Shown here piece after piece: positions 46,170 through 56,791 of a stretch of DNA of 64,000 nucleotides; the first letter of the stretch is position 1, and each line of letters begins with the position of its first letter. This DNA comes from Comamonas sp. NLF-1-9 (lineage in GTDB: Bacteria; Pseudomonadota; Gammaproteobacteria; Burkholderiales; Burkholderiaceae_C). Position numbers and translations under genes: made by a program. The stretch lies in contig NZ_CP078069.1 in assembly GCF_019195435.1 (NCBI RefSeq), positions 496,001 through 560,000 on the forward strand, written 5' to 3'. The notes under the pieces were generated by a model. That model saw only the letters and a list, made by a program, of their open reading frames with translations, searched no databases and was not told the DNA's origin.

Positions 46170-47264
46170 CTACTTCATGTCTTCGACCAGGATGCGCAGC
46201 ATGCGCTCGACGTTGGCCTGGCTCTCGGCGCTGCCGTCCGCGCCCAGCACGGAGACCGTGCTGTGCTGCGCATTGCTGCGCACCACGATGCGGTATTTTT
46301 CCGGCGCTGCCGCGCTGGCCGAGGCGCCAAACAAGCGGCCGAAGAAGCCCGGCTCTTTCTTTTCGGTTGGCGGCACGTAGCGCACGAAGTAGGTGCCCTG
46401 GCTGCGGTCGCGGTCTTCGACGGTGAAGCCGGTGCGGTCCAGCGACAGGCCCACGTGGCGCCAGGCGCGGTCGAAGTCCTCGTTGAGCTCGATCACCTGC
46501 GTGTCCTCGGCCTGCACCAGACGCGCGGCGGCAGGCGCTGCCACGGCCGGTGCGGCGGCGGCTTCTGCCCTGGCCTGCTCTTCGGAGACGCCGAGCTTGA
46601 CCATCAGGCGGCGCAGGAATTCGGTTTCGAGCTCGGGGTCGGCCGGGCGCGGCTGCCAGATGGTGTTGTCCTTCTGGGTGTTGGTATAGACCTCGGCCAT
46701 GCCCTTGTGGGTGATGTAGATGTCGGTGCCGCCATCGGCGCGGCGCTCCAGCCGGGTGCGGAACTTGTCGCGCTCGCCGGTGGAGTAGAGCGAATCGAAC
46801 AGCTTGCCTATGGTGCGCCGTATCACGTCCTGCGGGATCTTGGCGCGGTTTTCTGCCCAGTCGGTCTCCATGATGCCCAGTTGCGGCTGGTCGATCGAGA
46901 GCACGAAGCCGTGCTCCAGCCAGAAGTCGCGCACCGGGTCCCAGAGCTGGTTGGGCGAGCGCGCCACTACCAGCCAGCGTTCATTGCCCGCGCGTTCGAT
47001 GCGCACGTCGCCTATGCCCTTGGGCGCGGCGTTGATGCCGGCCTGCGCCTGCTGTGCGCGCCCGGCTTCGTAGGCGGCGGCCGAGGCGGCCTTGCCTGGC
47101 ACGACGTAGCGGGTGTCGGTGGACAGCTGCGTGAGGTCGGGCGGCACCTCCAGGGTGGAGCCGGTGGTGGCGCTCTTGTAGTCGATCTTGTCGCTCTCCA
47201 GGACGGAGCAGGCCGAGAGCGCGACGGCGAGGCCCAGCAGGCTCAGGCGTAGGGTCGTGTTCAC
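46170..47264 (-). CDS. bamC: outer-membrane assembly lipoprotein BamC
   Basis: 364 aa. Lipobox ALSAC (Cys ~19), an unstructured stretch (VPPDLTQLSTDTRY) conserved in BamC for contact with BamD, and two helix-grip domains (ERWLVVARSPNQLWDPVRDFW; VIELNEDFDRAWRHVGLSLD). Part of the Bam complex that inserts outer-membrane proteins. GTG start at 47264. Directly downstream of dapA (30 nt), the same order as in E. coli (dapA-bamC). Confidence 0.92.
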   Translation of the reverse strand: MNTTLRLSLLGLAVALSACSVLESDKIDYKSATTGSTLEVPPDLTQLSTDTRYVVPGKAASAAAYEAGRAQQAQAGINAAPKGIGDVRIERAGNERWLVVARSPNQLWDPVRDFWLEHGFVLSIDQPQLGIMETDWAENRAKIPQDVIRRTIGKLFDSLYSTGERDKFRTRLERRADGGTDIYITHKGMAEVYTNTQKDNTIWQPRPADPELETEFLRRLMVKLGVSEEQARAEAAAAPAVAAPAAARLVQAEDTQVIELNEDFDRAWRHVGLSLDRTGFTVEDRDRSQGTYFVRYVPPTEKKEPGFFGRLFGASASAAAPEKYRIVVRSNAQHSTVSVLGADGSAESQANVERMLRILVEDMK

Positions 47265-47294
47265 GCGGAGGTCTTTCGTGTTGCGGTGGGTGGG

Positions 47295-48194
47295 TTACTT
47301 GAGCAGCCCGCTGGCGCGCAGGGCGCCCAGCACGGCGGCTTCGTTCTGGCTGGCCAGCGGCGTCATCGGCAGGCGCATGGCACTGCCGCACAGGCCCATG
47401 CGCGCCATCGCCCATTTGACGGGAATCGGGTTGGCTTCGACGAACAACTGCTTGTGCAGCGGCAGCAACTGGCGCTGGATCTGCATGGCGCTGCGCGCGT
47501 CGCCCGCGATGGCGGCCACGCACAGCTCGTGCATCAGGCGCGGCGCGACGTTGGCGGTGACGCTGATGTTGCCCTGACCGCCGCAGAGCATGAGCGCGAC
47601 GGCGGTGGGGTCGTCGCCCGAATACACCGCAAAGCCTTCGGGCACGTCGCGGATCAGCCACTGCGCGCGCGCGATGTCGCCGGTGGCCTCCTTGATGCCG
47701 ACGATGCCGGGCACCTGCGCCAGGCGCAGCACGGTGTCGTGCTGCAGATCGGCTACCGAGCGGCCGGGCACGTTGTAGAGCACCATGGGCAGGTCGCCCG
47801 TGGCTTCGGCGATGGCCTTGAAGTGCTGGTACTGGCCCTCTTGCGTGGGCTTGTTGTAGTAGGGCACAACTTGCAGCTGGCTGTGCGCGCCGACCTTCTT
47901 GGCAAAGCGCGCGAGCTCGATCGCCTCGTGCGTGGAATTGGCGCCGCAGCCGGCGAGCACAGGCACGCGACCGGCGGACTGCTGCACCGTCACGCGGATG
48001 ATTTCGCAGTGCTCCTCGACATTGACCGTGGGCGATTCGCCGGTGGTGCCGACCACGCTCAGGCAGTCGGTGCCTTCCTGGATGTGCCAGTCGATCAGCT
48101 TGCGCAGGGTGGGGTAGTCGACGCTGCCGTCCTCGTGCATGGGGGTGACGAGGGCAACCGTGCTGCCGGTGAAGAGGTAACTGCGGGAGGTCAT
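47295..48194 (-). CDS. dapA: 4-hydroxy-tetrahydrodipicolinate synthase
   Basis: 299 aa. Condenses pyruvate and aspartate semialdehyde in lysine/diaminopimelate synthesis. The Schiff-base Lys is in GIKEATGD; the proton-relay Tyr in YNVPGRS and Thr in GTTGES are present. ATG at 48194 (the frame is open 7 codons further). Part of a same-strand run MFS-small protein-methyltransferase-dapA-bamC. Confidence 0.96.
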   Translation of the reverse strand: MTSRSYLFTGSTVALVTPMHEDGSVDYPTLRKLIDWHIQEGTDCLSVVGTTGESPTVNVEEHCEIIRVTVQQSAGRVPVLAGCGANSTHEAIELARFAKKVGAHSQLQVVPYYNKPTQEGQYQHFKAIAEATGDLPMVLYNVPGRSVADLQHDTVLRLAQVPGIVGIKEATGDIARAQWLIRDVPEGFAVYSGDDPTAVALMLCGGQGNISVTANVAPRLMHELCVAAIAGDARSAMQIQRQLLPLHKQLFVEANPIPVKWAMARMGLCGSAMRLPMTPLASQNEAAVLGALRASGLLK

Positions 48195-48224
48195 ATCCGT
48201 GCGTGAAAACCGCAAAAGGGCATT

Positions 48225-48776
48225 CTATGGCAGTCGGAGCGGCAGGCGAGGCGGGGCCGAGGGCGCTTCCAGCGGCGCGCGCACCGCAGCGATGCGCTGC
48301 ACGAAGCGCTCGGGCGCGCTCAGAAAGCCGTCCTCGTAGGCTACCGTGCGCAAGGCCGCGCAGGCGCCGAGCAGCTCGCCCGGCTGCAGCAGAAAGTCCG
48401 CCCGCGCCGGCCGGCCCACGGTTTCGTTGCCGACGGCGAAGGTCTCGTACAGCAGCACGCCGCCGGGCGCGACGCTGGCGACGATGGTCGCGAGCAGCGG
48501 GCGCCAGAGGTAGTTGGTGACGACGACCGCGTCGAAGCTGCGCCCGGCCAGCGGCCAGGGGCCGTTTTCGATGTCGGCACAAATCGCTTCGCCCAGGTTT
48601 GATATGAAATCAATAGCTGCTTGCGCTTTATCCACGCCGGTTACAGCGTGATTTCGTTCATGAAACCAGCGCAGATGCCGGCCCATGCCACAGGCCACGT
48701 CCAGCACCGATCCGCCCGGGCGCACCAGGTGGGACCAGCGCCGTATCCATTCCGAAGGAGCAAGATTGCCGTGCAT
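48225..48776 (-). CDS. class I SAM-dependent methyltransferase
   Basis: 183 aa. SAM motif I is VLDVACGMGRHLRWF, the acidic loop TGVDKA, and motif IV region FDAVVVTNYLWRPLL. Substrate unknown (resembles thiopurine/tellurite-type small-molecule methyltransferases). ATG at 48776 lies 1 nt after the stop of the upstream 40-aa gene. Codons for AVTGVDKAQAAIDFIS coincide with a half copy of the dispersed repeat (48604-48656), so part of the fold next to the ligand loop is repeat-derived. Confidence 0.85.
   Translation of the reverse strand: MHGNLAPSEWIRRWSHLVRPGGSVLDVACGMGRHLRWFHERNHAVTGVDKAQAAIDFISNLGEAICADIENGPWPLAGRSFDAVVVTNYLWRPLLATIVASVAPGGVLLYETFAVGNETVGRPARADFLLQPGELLGACAALRTVAYEDGFLSAPERFVQRIAAVRAPLEAPSAPPRLPLRLP
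48604..48656. repeat. dispersed palindromic repeat, copy 5 (inside methyltransferase gene)
   Basis: ATGAAATCAATAGCTGCTTG-CGCTTTATCC, then GGTTACAGCGTGATTTCG. The left half fits the family well, the right half less; in-frame in the coding sequence. Confidence 0.6.
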
Positions 48777-48777
48777 C

Positions 48778-48900
48778 TCAGAAGCAGGCCCAGACTTGCT
48801 CGGCAAGCAGCACCATGAATTCGGGTTGCAGATACAGCAGCGCCCCGGCCAGCAGCGCCAGCGCCAGCGCCAGCCACAGCAAGACGCGGGCAGTGCTCAT
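48778..48900 (-). CDS. 40-residue single-pass membrane protein
   Basis: Small ORF with one hydrophobic helix (VLLWLALALALLAGALLYL) and a short tail ending WACF. ATG at 48900 overlaps the MFS stop by 4 nt, and its stop is 1 nt before the methyltransferase ATG, so it is tightly placed in the operon. Could be a small partner of the transporter. Not recognised; support is positional. Confidence 0.55.
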   Translation of the reverse strand: MSTARVLLWLALALALLAGALLYLQPEFMVLLAEQVWACF

Positions 48901-50114
48901 GCGGCAAGCGCCACGGGCCGGTGCACCGGGGTTTCCCGCACCGGCAGGTTGAGCAGCGTGGCCGCCGCACTCAGGCCGATCGCGATCAGCCAGACGGTGT
49001 CGTAGCTGTCCGTGCGGTCGTACAGATAGCCGCCCAGCCACACGCCCATGAAGCTGCCAAGCTGGTGGCTGAAGAAGGAAAAGCCACTGAGCATGGAAAA
49101 GTGCTGCAAGCCAAAAATCTGCGCCACTGCCGCATTCGTGGGCGGTACGGTGGAGAGCCACAGCAGGCCCATGGTCGCCGCGAACACATAGACCGACAGG
49201 GGCGAAACCGGCGCCAGCAGAAAGAGCGCGATGACCAGCGCGCGCAAGGCATAGATGCCGGCCAGGATCCAGCGCTTTTGAAAGCGCTGCCCGAGCAGCC
49301 CCGCGCCGTAGGAGCCCACGATGTTGAGCAGCCCGACGATGGCCAGCGCCAAGGCGCTCACCTGAGGCGTGAGGCCCTTGTCCGACAGATAACCGGGCAG
49401 GTGCACCGCGATGAAGGTGACCTGAAAGCCGCAGACGAAGTAGCCGGCCGTCAGCAGCAGATAGGGCGGGTGGCGCAGCGCCTCGGCCAGCGCGTGGCGC
49501 ACCGTCTGCGTGCGCAAGCTGGCGTGGCGTGCGTGAAAGCCCGGCTCGCGCAGGCCAAAGGCCAGCGGAATCATCATCAGCGCCAGCACCACGATGGCCA
49601 GCAGCGCGCTCTGCCAGCCCATGCGCAAAATCATCTGCCCCTCGATCGGCATCAAGAGGAACTGGCCGAAGGAGCCGGCCGCCGCCGCCACGCCCATGGC
49701 CCAGGAGCGGCGCTCTGGCGCAATCTGCCGCCCGATCACGCCGTAGATGATGGAGTACGTCGTGCCCGCCTGCGCCGCGCCGATCAGCACGCCGGTGGTG
49801 AGCGCAAACAAAAACGGCGTGGACGAGAGCGCCATGCCCAGCAGCCCCGCCGCGTACAAGAGCGTGCCGCCCAGCAGCACGCGAAACGCGCCGTAGCGGT
49901 CGGCCAGCATGCCGCCGAAGATGCCGAGCACGCCCCAGGAAAGATTCTGGATCGCGATGGCCAGCGCAAAGGTCTCGCGCGTCCAGCCCATTTGCTGCGT
50001 GATCGGCAGCATCCACAGCCCGAAGCCGTGGCGTATGCCCAGCGACAGCGTGACGATGACGCCGCCGCACAGCAGCACCTGCGTGGCGGAAAGGGTGCGC
50101 GGCGTTTTTTGCAT
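48897..50114 (-). CDS. MFS transporter
   Basis: 405 aa with twelve predicted transmembrane helices. The MFS loop 2-3 motif is GGMLADRYGAFRVL. The pattern and length fit the oxalate/formate- or sugar-phosphate-type antiporter groups; substrate unknown. ATG at 50114; the frame is open far upstream but that part is antisense to parE. Divergent from parE. Confidence 0.9.
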   Translation of the reverse strand: MQKTPRTLSATQVLLCGGVIVTLSLGIRHGFGLWMLPITQQMGWTRETFALAIAIQNLSWGVLGIFGGMLADRYGAFRVLLGGTLLYAAGLLGMALSSTPFLFALTTGVLIGAAQAGTTYSIIYGVIGRQIAPERRSWAMGVAAAAGSFGQFLLMPIEGQMILRMGWQSALLAIVVLALMMIPLAFGLREPGFHARHASLRTQTVRHALAEALRHPPYLLLTAGYFVCGFQVTFIAVHLPGYLSDKGLTPQVSALALAIVGLLNIVGSYGAGLLGQRFQKRWILAGIYALRALVIALFLLAPVSPLSVYVFAATMGLLWLSTVPPTNAAVAQIFGLQHFSMLSGFSFFSHQLGSFMGVWLGGYLYDRTDSYDTVWLIAIGLSAAATLLNLPVRETPVHRPVALAA

Positions 50115-50202
50115 CACGGCAAATGTAGCGAAATTGCGCTTGGCCGGTGGGCAGCAGGGCGCGTGAAACCTGGTTTTATATCCAGTCATACAATCCGCCG
50201 CC

Positions 50203-52173
50203 ATGGCGAAATCACCTACCCCCGAATACTCTGAAAGCACCATCCGCGTCCTCAAGGGCCTGGAGCCCGTCAAGCAGCGCCCGGGCATGTACACCCGCAC
50301 CGACAACCCGCTGCACGTCGTGCAGGAAGTGATAGACAACGCCGCCGACGAGGCGCTGGCCGGCTTCGGCAAGAAGATCCGCGTGACGCTGCATGCCGAT
50401 GGTTCGGTGAGCGTCGAGGACGACGGGCGCGGCATTCCCTACGGCCTGCACCCCGAGGAAAAGGCGCCAGTGCTGGAGCTGGTCTTCACCCGGCTGCACG
50501 CGGGCGGCAAGTTCGACAAGGGCAAGGGCGGCGCCTACAGCTTTTCCGGCGGGCTGCACGGCGTGGGCGTGTCGGTGACCAATGCGCTGGGCAAGCGCAT
50601 GCAGGTGCAGAGCTTTCGCGACGGCGTGGTCGCCAGCATGGTGTTCGAGGGCGGCGAGGTGGTGCAAAAGCTCAAGACCCGCGCGCAGGCCGAGGGCGAG
50701 CGCAAGCACGGCACCACGGTGCGCGTGTGGCCCGATGCCAAGTACTTCGAATCGACCCAGATACCGATGGTGGAACTCACGCACCTGCTGCGCAGCAAGG
50801 CGGTGCTGCTGCCCGGCGTGAAGGTCGAGCTGATCGACGAGAAGAAGAAGGACACGCAGAGCTGGCAGTACAAGGGCGGCCTGCGCGACTACCTGGAGCA
50901 AAGCCTGAGCGCCGACCCGGTGGTGCCGCTGTTCGAGGGCGAGGGCTATGCCGCGGCGGACGACGACCACTTTGCCGAGGGCGAGGGCGCGCAATGGGTG
51001 CTGGCCTTCACCGAAGAGGGGCATCCGGTGCGCGAGAGCTACGTCAACCTGATCTCGACCACGGCGGGTGGCACGCACGACAGCGGCCTGCGCGATGGCC
51101 TCTTTCAGGCGGTCAAGGGCTTCATCGAGCTGCATGCGCTGCTGCCCAAAGGCGTCAAGCTCATGCCCGAGGACGTGTTTGTGCGCGCCAGCTACGTGCT
51201 CTCGGCCAAGGTGCTCGATCCGCAATTTCAAGGTCAGATCAAGGAGCGGCTCAATTCGCGCGACGCGGTGCGCCTGGTCTCCAGCTTCGTCAAGCCCGCG
51301 CTGGAGCTTTGGCTCAACGCCAACGTCGAGTGGGGCAAGAAGCTGGCCGAACTTGCCATCAAGGCCGCGCAAACGCGCCAGCGCGCCGGCCAGAAGGTGG
51401 AAAAGAGGAAGAGCTCGGGCGTTGCCGTGCTGCCCGGCAAGCTCACCGACTGCGAAAGCCGCGACATCACGCTCAACGAAGTGTTCCTGGTCGAAGGCGA
51501 CAGCGCCGGCGGCAGCGCCAAGATGGGCCGCGACAAGGAGACGCAAGCCATCTTGCCGCTGCGCGGCAAGGTGCTCAACACCTGGGAAGTGGAGCGCGAG
51601 CGGCTGTTTGCCAACACCGAAATCCACGATATTTCAGTGGCCATCGGCGTCGATCCGCACGGGCCGCAGGACGAGGTGGATTTGAGCGGCCTGCGCTACG
51701 GCAAGATCTGCATTCTGAGCGACGCCGACGTGGACGGCGCGCACATCCAGGTGCTGCTGCTCACGCTGTTCTTCCGCCACTTCCCGCGGCTGATCGAGGC
51801 CGGCCACATCTACGTCGCCCGCCCGCCTTTGTTTCGCGTGGACGCCCCGGCGCGCGGCAAAAAGCCGGCGACCAAGCTCTACGCGCTGGACGACGCGGAA
51901 CTGGCCGCCATCACCGAGAAACTGCGCAAGGACGGCGTGATGGAGGGCAAGTGGAGCGTGAGCCGCTTCAAGGGCCTGGGCGAGATGAACGCCGAGCAGC
52001 TGTGGGACACCACGCTCAATCCCGACACCCGGCGCCTGTTGCAGGTGCAACTGGGCAGTGTCGATCTGACAGCCACCGAAAACCTCATGACCCGCCTGAT
52101 GGGCAAGGGCGAGGCCGCTGCGCGGCGCGAGCTGATGGAGTTGCATGGGGATGCGGTGGAGGTGGATGTTTAG
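50203..52173 (+). CDS. parE: DNA topoisomerase IV subunit B (ParE)
   Basis: 656 aa. ATPase half: EVIDNAADEALAG, DDGRGIP, GGLHGVGVSVTNALG. TOPRIM half: LVEGDSAGGSAKMGRD and SDADVDGAHI. With ParC it decatenates daughter chromosomes. It is ParE rather than GyrB because of length and partner. The stop codon TAG is part of the 4-bp TTAG that flanks the MITE-like element immediately downstream. Confidence 0.96.
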   Translation: MAKSPTPEYSESTIRVLKGLEPVKQRPGMYTRTDNPLHVVQEVIDNAADEALAGFGKKIRVTLHADGSVSVEDDGRGIPYGLHPEEKAPVLELVFTRLHAGGKFDKGKGGAYSFSGGLHGVGVSVTNALGKRMQVQSFRDGVVASMVFEGGEVVQKLKTRAQAEGERKHGTTVRVWPDAKYFESTQIPMVELTHLLRSKAVLLPGVKVELIDEKKKDTQSWQYKGGLRDYLEQSLSADPVVPLFEGEGYAAADDDHFAEGEGAQWVLAFTEEGHPVRESYVNLISTTAGGTHDSGLRDGLFQAVKGFIELHALLPKGVKLMPEDVFVRASYVLSAKVLDPQFQGQIKERLNSRDAVRLVSSFVKPALELWLNANVEWGKKLAELAIKAAQTRQRAGQKVEKRKSSGVAVLPGKLTDCESRDITLNEVFLVEGDSAGGSAKMGRDKETQAILPLRGKVLNTWEVERERLFANTEIHDISVAIGVDPHGPQDEVDLSGLRYGKICILSDADVDGAHIQVLLLTLFFRHFPRLIEAGHIYVARPPLFRVDAPARGKKPATKLYALDDAELAAITEKLRKDGVMEGKWSVSRFKGLGEMNAEQLWDTTLNPDTRRLLQVQLGSVDLTATENLMTRLMGKGEAAARRELMELHGDAVEVDV

Positions 52174-52334
52174 GGCAACGCTGAACAAGCCCCTCGCGCG
52201 TCGCGCATCCCAGCTTGGGGCGGTCTGCGGCGTTACAAATCCTCGCAATAGCTTCGGCTATTGCTGCGGTTTGCGCCTTGCAGCCCATCCCCAGGCTGGG
52301 CGCGCGCCATCACGGGGGTTTGTTCAGCGTTGTC
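52174..52334. mobile_element. 161-bp MITE-like element with TTAG target duplication
   Basis: 20-bp imperfect terminal inverted repeats (52174-52193 GGCAACGCTGAACAAGCCCC; 52315-52334 inverted, 2 mismatches), internal hairpins (CAATAGCTTCGGCTATTG) and a 4-bp direct repeat TTAG on both flanks (52170-52173 and 52335-52338). No coding capacity. The YTAR-type target is typical of IS5-group transposition. Confidence 0.82.
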
Positions 52335-52357
52335 TTAGGCGTCCGGTCCCGTCTTTG

Positions 52358-52380
52358 CTGTATATGGCTATAACATACAG
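52358..52380. promoter_or_regulatory. operator-like palindrome upstream of brnT
   Basis: CTGTAT...ATACAG with AT-rich centre containing TATAAC, 3 nt before the brnT ATG. Likely BrnA-repressed promoter. Confidence 0.6.
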
Positions 52381-52383
52381 GAT

Positions 52384-52683
52384 ATGCTGAACTTGGCAGG
52401 CATCACCGGCTTTGATTGGGACGGTGGCAACGAGCGCAAGAACGAAAAGCGTGGGGTCTCCATGGCGCAGGCCGAGCAGGTTTTTTTCAATGCGCCGTTG
52501 CTGATCCTGGGTGACGCCAAGCACAGCCAGCAAGAGCTGCGCTACCACGCTTTGGGCCGCAGTGATGAAGGTCGACTCCTGCACCTGACTTTTACGCTGC
52601 GGGGGGCAGGCAGCTTGATTCGCGTGATCTCGGCCCGTGACATGCACCGCAAGGAGCGAGCGTTTTATGAACAAGCCCACTAA
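52384..52683 (+). CDS. brnT: BrnT-type toxin
   Basis: 99 aa RelE-like toxin of the BrnT family: FDWDGGNERKNEKRGVSMAQ near the N-terminus (WD...KN..KHG pattern) and C-terminal IRVISARDMHRKERAFYE. ATG at 52384. Toxin-first order with brnA, which begins inside its last codons. BrnT inhibits translation in characterised cases. Confidence 0.9.
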   Translation: MLNLAGITGFDWDGGNERKNEKRGVSMAQAEQVFFNAPLLILGDAKHSQQELRYHALGRSDEGRLLHLTFTLRGAGSLIRVISARDMHRKERAFYEQAH

Positions 52684-52930
52684 AAAAATCCCGCACTTCA
52701 CCAGCGAGGCCGAAGAGCGCGCCTTCTGGGAAAGTCAGGACTCGACCGATTACCTCGATTGGACGCAGGCCCAGAGCGTGGTGCTGCCCAAGCTCAAGCC
52801 CACCACCAAAACCATTTCATTGCGCCTGCCCCAGCATTTGCTCGATTCCATCAAGGCGGCGGCCAACGCGCGTGACGTGCCTTATCAGTCGCTCATCAAG
52901 GTGTGGTTGCAGGAAAAGCTGCATGGGTAA
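52667..52930 (+). CDS. brnA: BrnA-type antitoxin
   Basis: 87 aa. N-terminal IPHFTSEAEERAFWESQDST and C-terminal ribbon-helix-helix (TISLRLPQHLLDSIKAAANA, VPYQSLIKVWLQEKL), the BrnA/CopG pattern. Overlaps brnT by 17 nt. Intact. Confidence 0.9.
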   Translation: MNKPTKKIPHFTSEAEERAFWESQDSTDYLDWTQAQSVVLPKLKPTTKTISLRLPQHLLDSIKAAANARDVPYQSLIKVWLQEKLHG

Positions 52931-53094
52931 GGCAGTGGTTTGGCAGAACGTTTGTCGCCGCCATCGCCGCGCAGTTTGGGCGCAAGAACACCGGCAGCCT
53001 GTTTGCCGGGCATGGCGGCAAGCTGCTTGGCGTCACGGCGCAGGTCAAGTCTGCCAGCGACTTTGACTTGATCACCTGGCTGACCATAAAATAG
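52931..53094 (+). pseudogene. 3' fragment of an unidentified protein gene
   Basis: The frame ending at 53094 reads AAIAAQFGRKNTGSLFAGHG and LLGVTAQVKSASDFDLITWL, protein-like in composition and well ordered, but has no start and no upstream part. Probably the tail of a gene lost when TA modules were inserted between parE and parC. Family not recognised. Confidence 0.45.
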
Positions 53095-53126
53095 ATACGT
53101 TTCAGTATATACAAATGAAATGCAGC

Positions 53127-53453
53127 ATGACCGCCACCGCAAAAGTCTTTGTCACCGGCAACAGCCAGGCCATTCGTTTGCCCAAGGCGTTTCGTGTGGA
53201 CGTTGAGGAGATGTGGATCAGCCGCGACGAGCTCACCGGCGCGATCACGCTGACGCCCAAGGACGCAACGCAACTGCGCCAGCAGCGGCTCGATGCCTTG
53301 ATGGCGGCCATCGCCGAAAACCCGCTGCCGGACAGCTTTCTTGCTGAAGAAACCCGCCGCAACGACCCACCGCAAAGCCCATTGCAAGGCTGGCTTGCCG
53401 CGCCGTCGGCCGCGCCGCGTCGGCGCAGTGCAGCAGCCAAGGGTCGCGCGTGA
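53127..53453 (+). CDS. vapB: VapB/AbrB-type antitoxin
   Basis: 108 aa. N-terminal AbrB-like domain (TATAKVFVTGNSQAIRLPKA) and a basic, Pro-rich C-terminal tail that is longer than usual. ATG at 53127; one four codons earlier (53115) is also possible. Its stop overlaps the vapC GTG by 4 nt. Confidence 0.88.
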   Translation: MTATAKVFVTGNSQAIRLPKAFRVDVEEMWISRDELTGAITLTPKDATQLRQQRLDALMAAIAENPLPDSFLAEETRRNDPPQSPLQGWLAAPSAAPRRRSAAAKGRA

Positions 53454-53863
53454 TCAAAGTTTTGGCAGACACCAACATCCTGGGCTATTTCGTGCGCAAT
53501 CAGTCTGCTGCGCTTCAAAAGCGCATGCTGGACGCGCTCCAAAGGCAGGAAGTCGCCATCTCAGCCATCACCCGTGCAGAGACGCGGTTTGGCCTGGCTC
53601 TGCTGGCAGCCGACGACAAGCGCCGCCGCACAGTGGACTTGCTGCTCAATGAACTGCCAGCCTTGCCATGGACGCAGCAAGCGGCAGACCGCTACGGCGA
53701 CATTGCCGCGCACCTGCAACAAAGCGGCCAGCCGATTGGCCAGATGGACACGCTGATCGCCGCGCACGCGCTGGCGCTGGGCCTTCCGCTGGCCACCCAC
53801 AACACCCGCCATTTCAAACGGGTTCCGGGTTTGCGACTTGAAGACTGGATGGCGCAGCAATGA
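53450..53863 (+). CDS. vapC: VapC-type PIN-domain RNase toxin
   Basis: 137 aa. PIN signatures: VLADTNIL with the first Asp, Glu in ITRAETRFG, and Asp in GQMDTLIAAHALALG, then THNTRHFKRVPGL. The VapC catalytic quartet is complete, so the toxin is likely active. GTG start overlapping vapB. Sits 276 nt upstream of parC. Confidence 0.9.
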   Translation: MIKVLADTNILGYFVRNQSAALQKRMLDALQRQEVAISAITRAETRFGLALLAADDKRRRTVDLLLNELPALPWTQQAADRYGDIAAHLQQSGQPIGQMDTLIAAHALALGLPLATHNTRHFKRVPGLRLEDWMAQQ

Positions 53864-54036
53864 GGCAAGCACGTTGTGATGGCTGCGTCGCGCCGCGCAT
53901 CTTTTTCGTCATCGGTGCGGCAGGCCACTCTTGGCCGCTTGGCTTACAGCGTTGAAAAGGGGCAAAGCATGACCGACAAGCCCTCCAGCGCCCCGCAAGC
54001 CCCCGGCTTTGCCGACATCGCACAACTCATTACAAC

Positions 54037-54058
54037 CTTCCCCCAGCGGGGGAAGGAG
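54037..54058. repeat. GC-rich hairpin repeat, copy 4
   Basis: CCTTCCCCCAGCGGGGGAAGG. It follows a short open frame (53970-54073, MTDKPSSAPQAPGFADIAQL) that may be the start of a lost gene. Confidence 0.55.
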
Positions 54059-54076
54059 CGTGAAACCCATTGAAAA

Positions 54077-54133
54077 CCAAGTGAAATTCGGCTCTGGCGC
54101 CTATCCATCAAGCGCAACCAGCTATTATTTTTT
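54077..54133. repeat. dispersed palindromic repeat, copy 6 (upstream of parC)
   Basis: Inverted orientation: GTGAAATTCGGCTCTGGCGC, then TATCCATCAAGCGCAACCAG and CTATTATTTTTTGAAG; ends 5 nt before the parC start. Confidence 0.82.
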
Positions 54134-54138
54134 GAAGC

Positions 54139-56522
<2,384 letters not shown>

Positions 56523-56523
<1 letters not shown>

Positions 56524-56708
56524 TGCCCGGCGGTCTGTCCGTGCCCGAGCTTTTGCTGCTGGCGCTGCTGGGCTTGATCAGCGCGGTGCTGGGGCGCTGG
56601 GCGGGCGCGCGCTGGCGTGCGCGGCGTCACGAGCGCCGTGAGCAGGCCGAGCGCGCGCAGGAAAGCCGCCAGGTACGCCGCGCGCGTGAGCGGCGCAAGC
56701 GCCAGTGA
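56523..56708 (+). CDS. small membrane-anchored basic protein
   Basis: 61 aa. One N-terminal hydrophobic helix (LLLLALLGLISAVLGRWAG) followed by ~35 residues rich in Arg and Glu. ATG at 56523 overlaps the last base of the parC stop (TGATG), suggesting coupled translation. No known family. Genuine gene likely but function unknown. Confidence 0.6.
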
Positions 56709-56722
56709 AAGCCTGCAAAATA

Positions 56723-56777
56723 CCAATCAAATGTGACCTAAACCCTTGCTGTACAAGCGCAGACAGCTATCAAAACA
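56723..56777. repeat. dispersed palindromic repeat, copy 8 (upstream of ybaK)
   Basis: CCAATCAAATGTGACCTAAA, CCCTTGCTGTACAAGCGCAG, ACAGCTATCAAAACA; forms most of the leader of the ybaK-like gene. Confidence 0.82.
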
Positions 56778-56791
56778 AGAACCCACTACCG

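Noticed and set aside
46981..48582. 533-aa minus-strand open frame
   Set aside because: Overlaps dapA and the methyltransferase in another frame; Arg/Ala-rich composition typical of high-GC shadows.
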